From NCBI GenBank assembly GCA_027064665.1, contig JAMOPH010000384.1, positions 1 to 6,425 of the forward strand: DNA of 6,425 bases. The letters are read 5' to 3'. Both the position numbers and the translations under genes were made by a program. Of this stretch, positions 1-5,554 are shown one piece after another (position 1 is the first letter of the stretch; each line of letters opens with the position of its first letter). This DNA comes from a bacterium. Lineage in GTDB: Bacteria; UBP14; UBA6098; B30-G16. The notes under the pieces are model-generated. The model did no database searches. It saw only the letters and a program-made list of their open reading frames with translations, and was not told the DNA's origin.

Positions 1-2609
1 TTGAGACGATGCCCGGGATTGAGTATGAGGTCTATCGCAGCGAGGAAGGGGGCGATTATCAACTTCTTTCCCCACTGCCAATCAAAAGCGTAACTCCGGT
101 TTGGGAGGAAACAGAGCGCAACGATGTCTCCGACTGGGGATTTTACCTTATCGCCAAACCCGTGGACGAAAAGCACAAACTGGTTGACCTGCAGGTGGTA
201 AAACTGACCGATGAGAACCGGGATTCCCTGCTCAAACTTGGCGCCGAAAAAATTGTGAGGGTGGAGTTTGAGGTTCCGCCGCCGGAGAAACTCAAACAAC
301 TGCCCAACTATTTCTGCGAGAGGGAATTCTATCAGGTCATTGCGGACACAAGCATTCTGAACAAGCCACAGCCCTCATCGGTGCCGGCGGAGGCACTCAA
401 ACAGTTTGGAGTGGACATACCCGTCTCCGGCAATGTTGGGGTTGAGATCTCCGCCGACGAGAGCGAAAAAGAATTTGTCGCCAGAGGCAACCGCATTGTC
501 CCCGCCGACTCGGAAAATTCCTCGTTTCTGGCTAAATACGGCAAAAAAATCACATCCATCGTCACAGAGAAGGCAAGATACACGGTAAAATGGGACGATT
601 TCACCCTTCCCGACCGTGGCACAGAGCCCGGCAAAAAGTATAAGTATAAAATAAGGCTCTATCAGGTCAAAAAGCCGATAAAGAAAGTGTTCACCGAGAG
701 CGAAGAGGTGGAAATTGTCCCCAAGAACGAGCCGCCGTTCGCTCCAACATCCTCGGTGGTGCTGTATGATACCACCAAAAACGAGTTTGTGGTTCACTTC
801 AAATATTCCCCCGATGTCGCCGGTTTGAAGGATAATTTTGACGCAGAAAAGTTCGTCATATTTATCACCGACTCCGCCGACAGCGAGTGTCAGAGCGGCA
901 AACCTATAGACACCGTTGGGGCAAGTTGGAAGGTGGCGAAGGAGAAAATTTCCGAGCCGCTGGGCGGAGTGTATATTGAGGTTATTGACACCGCCGGGCA
1001 GAGCGCCCGCACAAATCTTTTGAGGATTGTCCGCTCCTCGTTTGAGACACCGCCGATTCCAAAGGGTCTCCATGTATGCGACAACGAAAACGATAACGGC
1101 ACAAAAGTCGCTATGCGCTGGGGTCCGCCGGAACTTGCCGTGGGATATATAGTTGAACCTCTTTTGCCCAAGACGAAAACCGTTGAACTGTCGGATAAGA
1201 ACCTCTATCTGGTCAGGACAGAATCCGGCGACACAGTGATACAACTTCCCGACACTGCCGAAATCCCCGCCGGTGCGCACAAAATTCTGTCGCTGTCGTA
1301 TTCCCTTCCCGGCGACCAGAGGGTCCTGAAAATAGAATATGATATGAGGGTCAATTCCGAGGACAAGGCGCTGTATCCGGAGTTTGTGTTTGATGGCACC
1401 AAAAAGCCCGACCCGGATGTCTCCGGAATGATAAAGTTTGACAAAGTTGAGAACAAAAAATACAAACTCAAAGGCTGGATAGTAAAGACCAACGGCGGCA
1501 GACTGACCAATCCCGAGGCAAATGTTGAGATGGAGATTGATGCGACCAAAGTTCACAGTGTGGAGGTTCCCACTCCGCCGTATGTGTATTTCATCTACCG
1601 TGCGCCGGCTAAATACAAGGACCAGTGGTATCGCTATGAGTTGGTCGGTGTCAGAGGTGCAGACTCAAGGGAGTTCATTGATGTGGTGAAAAAGCCCGAG
1701 GAGGAGGGCAAAAAATCCGAGCAGAAAAAGGGCGAGGAGGTCAAGGATTTCGTGTATCTTGTGCAGGTGATGGGTCCCGATGGGTTTGTGGTGTATTCGG
1801 ATGTTCTGGGTCCTGTTGAGCCTGTGGGCAACTGGTTCCACCGGAAAAAGATGGTAGTGTTTATTGCCACGGTGATATTTGTTGCGGTGGCGCTGTATTT
1901 CTTCTATCACGCAAAGAAAGGCAGGGAATTTTATATCCGCCCGATTGCCGGAATTGTGCATATTGAGGAGGCGCTCGGTCGTGCCACGGAGATGGGAAGA
2001 CCGATTATCTATGTCACTGGACTTGGGGCTATTGACCAGTTGGCGACCCTTGCGTCAATAACGATTCTTGGGCGTGTGGCGCGCAAGGCTGCTGAATACC
2101 AGACAAAACTTCTGGTTCCGTGCTACGACCCGGTGGTTATGATTGTGGCGCAGGAGACCGTGCGCAACGCCTATATGGATGTCGGGCGCCCGGATTTGTA
2201 TAAGGAGGAAAATATATTCTACATCGCTGCCCAGCAGTTCGCCTATGCGGCGGCAGTATCTGGGCTTATGATAAGGGAGAAATCCGCCGCCAATTTCTTC
2301 ATCGGGCAGTTTTTTGCCGAATCGCTGATTCTGGCAGAAACTGGTGCCTCAACCGGCGCAATTCAGGTCGCCGGAACCGACGATATGACCCAACTGCCGT
2401 TTTTCATCACCGCCTGCGATTATACCATCATCGGTGAGGAACTTTATGCCGCATCGGCTTATATGTCCAACGACCCGATGCAGAAGGGTTCGCTCAAAGC
2501 ACAGGACTTTTTGAAGGCAATTGAAATGATTATCATAGTCCTGGGCACTGCCGCCGTCACCGGCGGTATGTGGTGGTTCAAGAAAATGTTTGAGGTCGTG
2601 GGGGAATAA
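1..2609 (+). CDS. FN3/Ig-like repeat membrane protein with C-terminal DUF6754-type domain (5' partial)
   Basis: Function unknown; a large membrane-anchored protein. The frame is open to the left edge (first full codon at base 3). The Met at base 9 lies inside an FN3-like strand pattern (YEVYRS), so the true start and any signal peptide lie upstream. Counting from that Met: beta-rich Ig/FN3-like segments fill about 1-90, 190-240, 242-345 and 347-610. A Lys/Glu linker spans 560-580, a conserved-looking GPVEPVGNWF 601-610, and a membrane helix 615-634. A DUF6754-like alpha/beta domain covers about 640-835, with GRATEMGRP, YAAAVSG, AESLILAETGA, QVAGT, IGEELYAASAY and AQD. A second membrane helix spans 840-857. 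The DUF6754 assignment rests on remembered motif order. The beta domains suggest extracellular binding or a stalk (inference). It leads the four-gene membrane module and is followed after 17 nt by the next gene. No catalytic residues are recognised. Confidence 0.82.
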   Translation, partial: ETMPGIEYEVYRSEEGGDYQLLSPLPIKSVTPVWEETERNDVSDWGFYLIAKPVDEKHKLVDLQVVKLTDENRDSLLKLGAEKIVRVEFEVPPPEKLKQLPNYFCEREFYQVIADTSILNKPQPSSVPAEALKQFGVDIPVSGNVGVEISADESEKEFVARGNRIVPADSENSSFLAKYGKKITSIVTEKARYTVKWDDFTLPDRGTEPGKKYKYKIRLYQVKKPIKKVFTESEEVEIVPKNEPPFAPTSSVVLYDTTKNEFVVHFKYSPDVAGLKDNFDAEKFVIFITDSADSECQSGKPIDTVGASWKVAKEKISEPLGGVYIEVIDTAGQSARTNLLRIVRSSFETPPIPKGLHVCDNENDNGTKVAMRWGPPELAVGYIVEPLLPKTKTVELSDKNLYLVRTESGDTVIQLPDTAEIPAGAHKILSLSYSLPGDQRVLKIEYDMRVNSEDKALYPEFVFDGTKKPDPDVSGMIKFDKVENKKYKLKGWIVKTNGGRLTNPEANVEMEIDATKVHSVEVPTPPYVYFIYRAPAKYKDQWYRYELVGVRGADSREFIDVVKKPEEEGKKSEQKKGEEVKDFVYLVQVMGPDGFVVYSDVLGPVEPVGNWFHRKKMVVFIATVIFVAVALYFFYHAKKGREFYIRPIAGIVHIEEALGRATEMGRPIIYVTGLGAIDQLATLASITILGRVARKAAEYQTKLLVPCYDPVVMIVAQETVRNAYMDVGRPDLYKEENIFYIAAQQFAYAAAVSGLMIREKSAANFFIGQFFAESLILAETGASTGAIQVAGTDDMTQLPFFITACDYTIIGEELYAASAYMSNDPMQKGSLKAQDFLKAIEMIIIVLGTAAVTGGMWWFKKMFEVVGE

Positions 2610-2612
2610 TAT

Positions 2613-2620
2613 AAGGAGGA
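2613..2620 (+). promoter_or_regulatory. Strong Shine-Dalgarno site for the 2627 gene
   Basis: AAGGAGGA lies exactly 6 nt before the ATG at 2627, in the 17-nt gap after the stop of the preceding gene. It fixes the start of the downstream gene. The surrounding stretch 2604-2629 is almost copied at the next junction. Confidence 0.85.
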
Positions 2621-2626
2621 TATAGT

Positions 2627-3274
2627 ATGTTCTGGAAGAAGCAATTGCCTCTGATAATTGTGTTTGTGATGGGTGTTGTGATGGCGGTTCAGTATTTTGT
2701 GCCGCATCAGGCTTCGGAATGGGTCTACAACACCTATCTAAAATGGGGTATTACTATCGGTATTTTTGGGGCGGTTTTGGGGTATTTTAGTTTCTTCCGT
2801 GTTCATGTGGTAAAAATAGTCAAAAAAGCACCGGGATGGGGCTATTCTGTCATCACAATAGTGTGCACAATTATAATGCTTCTTGCCGCCGCTCTTGACG
2901 GAATGGGAACCGGAAGTTATTATATGAAGATTTACCTCTACACTTCCGCTGCGATTAACGCCACAGTGTTCTCGCTTCTGGCGTTTTACATATCCTCGGC
3001 GGCGTATCGTGCGTTCAGGGCTCGCTCAACTCAGGCTGTGGCGCTTCTGCTGGCGGCAATCATCGTGATGCTGGGACGGGTTCCCATCGGAAACTATGTC
3101 AGTTTCTGGACGGCGTTCCATCTTCCCTCAATCAACGCAATTTCCCAGTGGATACTCAATGTTCCCAATATGGCTGCCAAGAGGGCTATCGCTCTGGGGG
3201 TCGGTCTCGGCTCGCTTCTGATGACCCTCAAACTTATCCTTGGAATTGAAAGAACCTATCTGGGCAGTGAATAA
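2627..3274 (+). CDS. Uncharacterised integral membrane protein, about six TM spans
   Basis: A 215-residue hydrophobic protein of unknown function. Likely membrane helices lie near residues 7-25, 40-57, 73-90, 101-127, 136-153 and 184-206, with short loops. Two stretches look family-specific: AAYRAFRARS (125-134), between spans four and five, and a C-terminal LGIERTYLG (205-213) after a Gly-rich last helix. From memory, similar proteins with an AAYRAF-R motif and a C-terminal G-ER-YL sit beside DUF6754 proteins in Chloroflexota. It probably forms the membrane scaffold for the neighbouring alpha/beta proteins (inference). No ligand-binding or transporter signature is visible, and it lacks the repeated charged residues expected of ion-driven carriers. 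The start is fixed by a strong Shine-Dalgarno site 6 nt upstream. Confidence 0.85.
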   Translation: MFWKKQLPLIIVFVMGVVMAVQYFVPHQASEWVYNTYLKWGITIGIFGAVLGYFSFFRVHVVKIVKKAPGWGYSVITIVCTIIMLLAAALDGMGTGSYYMKIYLYTSAAINATVFSLLAFYISSAAYRAFRARSTQAVALLLAAIIVMLGRVPIGNYVSFWTAFHLPSINAISQWILNVPNMAAKRAIALGVGLGSLLMTLKLILGIERTYLGSE

Positions 3275-3277
3275 TAT

Positions 3278-3286
3278 AAAGGAGGG
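3278..3286 (+). promoter_or_regulatory. Strong Shine-Dalgarno site for the 3293 gene
   Basis: AAAGGAGGG ends 6 nt before the ATG at 3293, within an 18-nt gap. The junction 3269-3295 differs from 2604-2629 only by one extra A, one extra G and one missing T. Confidence 0.85.
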
Positions 3287-3292
3287 ATATAG

Positions 3293-4114
3293 ATGACTTT
3301 CTGGGAAAAACTTGAGAAACTTGACCGAAGGATAATCTATGCGATAATCACTCTGGCTGTTGTTCTGCCGTTTTTCTTCCGGATGGGGCTGCCGATTTCG
3401 GTCTCTCCCGAGGTCAAGGCTGTTTACGATTACATTGACAATCTCTCCCCCAATGATGTGGTCTTCATCTCCGGCGATTATGACCCTCAGGTTGATGCTG
3501 AGTTGACTCCGATGTTTGAGGCGATTGTCCGCCACTGCTTTGAGAAAAATGTGAAACTTGTGGTGGCTAATGTTTACAATCCTCAGGGTGTGGGGCTGGT
3601 TGAGCCGAGGCTGAAAAAACTGGCGCAGGAATACAAGAAGGTCTACGGGGTTGACTATGTGTTTCTGGGATGGAAATACGGCGCCTCACTGCTGATAATG
3701 AAGATGGGGCAGGATTTCAAGAGTGCGTGGGAGGTTGACTACTACAACACCCGCCTTGAGGACCTTCCCCTGACGAGCAGAATCCGCAACTACGATGACA
3801 TTGCTCTTGTGGTGGACCTGACCGGAAGCGGTGCCTATATCAGTTGGATATATTACGCCTATGTGCAGTATAAGCAGAAAATCGCCGCCGGGATAACCGC
3901 CGTTATGGCTGCGGATTCGTATCCGTATCTTCAGGCTGGGCAGTTGATAGGGCTTTTGGGAGGTCTTCGTGGCGCCGCAGAATACGAGCAACTTATCCAC
4001 CATCCCGGGCTGGCTTCCGTGGGTATGGAGGCACAATCCTGGGCTCATGTGGCGATTATTCTGTTCATTATAATGGGCAATCTCGGATACTTTATGACCA
4101 GAAGGAAAAAATAA
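3293..4114 (+). CDS. Doubly membrane-anchored alpha/beta-domain protein, function unknown
   Basis: A 273-residue protein with one membrane helix at each end (about 14-31 and 251-267). The first is preceded by Arg12-Arg13 and the second followed by RRKK, so by the positive-inside rule both termini are cytoplasmic and the central domain of about 215 residues is extracytoplasmic. The domain alternates strands and helices in a Rossmann-like manner: VVFISGDYDP (56-65), AELTPMFEAI (69-78), KLVVANVYNP (88-97), YGVDYVFLGW (118-127), DDIALVVDL (168-176), PYLQAGQLIGLLGG (211-224) and GAAEYE (227-232). From memory, Chloroflexota proteins with the same order (a DYDP-like turn, an AEL helix, YG-DYV, SGQL-GL--GL-GAA-YE) lie next to DUF6754 genes. 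I recognise no enzyme signature; the Asp residues of GDYDP could bind metal or ligand, but that is a guess. Parts resemble the C-terminal domain of the 1-2609 gene. Confidence 0.85.
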   Translation: MTFWEKLEKLDRRIIYAIITLAVVLPFFFRMGLPISVSPEVKAVYDYIDNLSPNDVVFISGDYDPQVDAELTPMFEAIVRHCFEKNVKLVVANVYNPQGVGLVEPRLKKLAQEYKKVYGVDYVFLGWKYGASLLIMKMGQDFKSAWEVDYYNTRLEDLPLTSRIRNYDDIALVVDLTGSGAYISWIYYAYVQYKQKIAAGITAVMAADSYPYLQAGQLIGLLGGLRGAAEYEQLIHHPGLASVGMEAQSWAHVAIILFIIMGNLGYFMTRRKK

Positions 4115-4123
4115 AATGGAAAA

Positions 4124-4137
4124 TAAGGAGGTAATCC
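4124..4137 (+). promoter_or_regulatory. Extended, near-perfect Shine-Dalgarno site for the 4139 gene
   Basis: TAAGGAGGTAATCC matches 13 of 14 bases of TAAGGAGGTGATCC, the complement of the usual bacterial 16S rRNA 3' tail. The AAGGAGGT core (4125-4132) ends 6 nt before the ATG at 4139, and the extended match runs almost to the start codon. Efficient initiation is expected. The host's own 16S tail is not known. Confidence 0.85.
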
Positions 4138-4138
4138 T

Positions 4139-4771
4139 ATGCATATAACGACGGACCCGTGGGTATGGGTGGCATTTTTCTTCACACTGTCAGTCTATAC
4201 ATTTTTGTGGAAGGATAATTTCCTCTACAAAATTGCCGAGCATGTGACCGTTGGAGTTGGTATGGGATTCGCCATTGCTCTGTGGTGGCAGCAGACGGTT
4301 ATCGGGCAGTTCTGGATTCCCCTGAAAACCGACTTCGCCCACAATTTCCACCTGATTGTTCCCGCCATTATGGGATTGATGATGGTTACCCGTGTTATCC
4401 CCCGGTTTGCGTGGATGTCCCGCTATGCTCTTGCGTTCACCATCGGTGCCGGCGCAGGACTTGGACTGCCCCGTGTTATTCAGGCGAGCATCCTTCAGCA
4501 ACTTTCCGCCACCCTGCTCCCGATTAATTTTACCGCCCACGGCTTGGGATACAACCTTATTATATTTATCGGCGTTCTCTCGGGATTGATTTACTTCTTC
4601 TTCTCCAAGGAACACAAGGGAGTTATCGGCGGTATCGCAAATATCGGAATCTGGTTTCTGATGGTCGGTTTCGGCGCCACCTTCGGATACACCGTGATGG
4701 CTCGTCTGTCGCTGTTTATTGGAAGAGTGCTGTTTATTCTCAAGGATGTTCTCGGAATGCAACTTTCTTGA
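4139..4771 (+). CDS. Uncharacterised integral membrane protein, about six to seven TM spans
   Basis: A 210-residue, strongly hydrophobic protein of unknown function. Probable helices lie near residues 8-24, 35-56, 70-86, 95-112, 136-154, 163-185 and 188-204 (amphipathic). Distinct motifs are KDNFLYKIAEHVTVGVGMG (25-43), GAGAGLGLPRVIQ (103-115) and a C-terminal GFGATFGYTVMARLSLFIGR (177-196). From memory, a DNP-YR-AEH--VG motif and an aRLSLLIGR tail mark a family found beside DUF6754 genes in Chloroflexota and several candidate phyla, which supports one shared complex. The protein is likely a second membrane scaffold paired with the 2627-3274 product. The start follows the strongest ribosome-binding site in the window, so high or stoichiometric expression is plausible. 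Its stop codon is only 3 nt from the next gene's ATG. Confidence 0.85.
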   Translation: MHITTDPWVWVAFFFTLSVYTFLWKDNFLYKIAEHVTVGVGMGFAIALWWQQTVIGQFWIPLKTDFAHNFHLIVPAIMGLMMVTRVIPRFAWMSRYALAFTIGAGAGLGLPRVIQASILQQLSATLLPINFTAHGLGYNLIIFIGVLSGLIYFFFSKEHKGVIGGIANIGIWFLMVGFGATFGYTVMARLSLFIGRVLFILKDVLGMQLS

Positions 4772-4774
4772 TTT

Positions 4775-5554
4775 ATGAGACAAATCTTTGCCATAATTTT
4801 CCTCGGGGTCGTGCTTTCGACAACTTTTGCAGTTGATGAACCCTTTTCCCCCGAGGAGATAAAGATGATTTTGGTAAATTCGTTCTCCCCGCCGCCGCAG
4901 TATTACGACAGTGCCCTCGTGCGGGCAGAATCCGCCGTAAAGTATGCGGTCATTGACACTCCCGTGGTGGCGGTGGTCAACTGGGTCTTCGCCTGCGACC
5001 AGCGAAAAATTTTCCGCCTTGACAGCGTGTCGGTCAAATCTGTGGCGGTGTTCTCCGCATCCGACGGCAAGTGGTTCCCGGTGGAAAGGCAGGATGTGCT
5101 CTCCGAACAAAACCTGCAGGATTTGGGAAAAATTTTGCTCTATCCCTTTTTCCTTGCGAGGAAAAATTTTGCCGGCTATTCGCTCTCCGTTTTGAAAAAG
5201 AAGGTCGTGATTGACGATATTGAGTGCTACAAGGTGAAGGTCAAGCCCAGAAAGGAGGACAACGACGAGGAGAGCCCGTTTTATGGGTATTTCTACATAA
5301 GCGATGAAGACCATCCCCGCCCTGTGCGGTTTGAGCACCGGCGCAAAAGTACCACGGGAGTCTCGCTTATCAGATGGGATTTTGCCAAACTTGACGTGAT
5401 AGACTGCTACTTCCCCGAAAGAGTTCTGATAGGCGTGGAGGCGCAGATGTGCGACTACGATTTTGGTGCGCAGGTGCGCATAAGTATGGGGCGAATGGAA
5501 GGCGTATCAAAGTTCAACGACAGAGGGGGGAACGCAGGTGGAACCACGCAGTAG
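4775..5554 (+). CDS. Secreted LolA-like (outer membrane lipoprotein-sorting-like) protein
   Basis: A 259-residue protein with a clear Sec signal peptide: Arg2, a hydrophobic core at 4-14, then STTFA with probable cleavage after Ala19. There is no lipobox Cys, so it is predicted to be soluble in the periplasm. The mature part is beta-rich. The order VVIDDIECYKVKVKP (144-158), then FYGYFYISDEDHPRPVRFE (169-187), then VSLIRWDF (196-203) resembles the later strands of LolA-fold proteins, where a conserved ligand-linked strand precedes a W/Y-x-I-D-x-x-x-x-P-x-R strand. LolA carries lipoproteins to the outer membrane; many relatives bind other lipids or are uncharacterised, so only the fold is suggested. 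It starts 3 nt after the preceding stop with no good Shine-Dalgarno site, so it is probably translationally coupled to the 4139 gene. Its last 17 nt overlap the next gene. Specific function is unassigned. Confidence 0.72.
   Translation: MRQIFAIIFLGVVLSTTFAVDEPFSPEEIKMILVNSFSPPPQYYDSALVRAESAVKYAVIDTPVVAVVNWVFACDQRKIFRLDSVSVKSVAVFSASDGKWFPVERQDVLSEQNLQDLGKILLYPFFLARKNFAGYSLSVLKKKVVIDDIECYKVKVKPRKEDNDEESPFYGYFYISDEDHPRPVRFEHRRKSTTGVSLIRWDFAKLDVIDCYFPERVLIGVEAQMCDYDFGAQVRISMGRMEGVSKFNDRGGNAGGTTQ
5522..5530 (+). promoter_or_regulatory. G-rich Shine-Dalgarno site deciding the GTG start at 5538
   Basis: AGAGGGGGG lies 7 nt before the GTG at 5538, inside the coding region of the preceding gene. It supports GTG as the start, because the first in-frame ATG (5838) falls inside the conserved MEHN motif about 100 codons later. 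Confidence 0.65.

Noticed and set aside
375..1556. A 393-codon open frame on the minus strand opposite the first gene
   Set aside because: Its translation has no recognisable domain or family pattern, there is no convincing ribosome-binding site, and it lies fully within a well-supported + strand gene. It arises from the rarity of TTA, CTA and TCA codons on the + strand.
1689..1750. A Lys/Glu-rich low-complexity stretch, considered as a possible coiled coil or a frameshift artefact
   Set aside because: The frame stays open with sensible beta-type sequence on both sides. The stretch is short, lacks a heptad pattern and is best read as a flexible linker.
4116..4148. A 10-codon mini-ORF (MENKEVILCI) covering the ribosome-binding site and start of the 4139 gene
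   Set aside because: It could be a coupling leader, but most of it is simply the Shine-Dalgarno sequence read as codons. It is too short to distinguish from chance without comparing relatives.
4741..4800. A possible terminator or promoter between the fourth and fifth genes
   Set aside because: The gap is only 3 nt, and I see no GC-rich hairpin followed by a T-run and no convincing -35/-10 pair.
5126..5172. A 13-nt direct repeat GGAAAAATTTTGC at 5126-5138 and 5160-5172, with a similar GAAAAATTTT near 5004
   Set aside because: It lies inside coding sequence in Lys/Ile/Phe/Leu codons, with two exact copies in different reading contexts. There is no sign of a mobile element, operator or attachment site.
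4190..5338. A 382-codon minus-strand frame spanning two + strand genes
   Set aside because: It crosses the junction of two genes with clear membrane-helix and signal-peptide patterns. Its own product is rich in His, Asn and Gln with no domain pattern, as expected of an antisense shadow.
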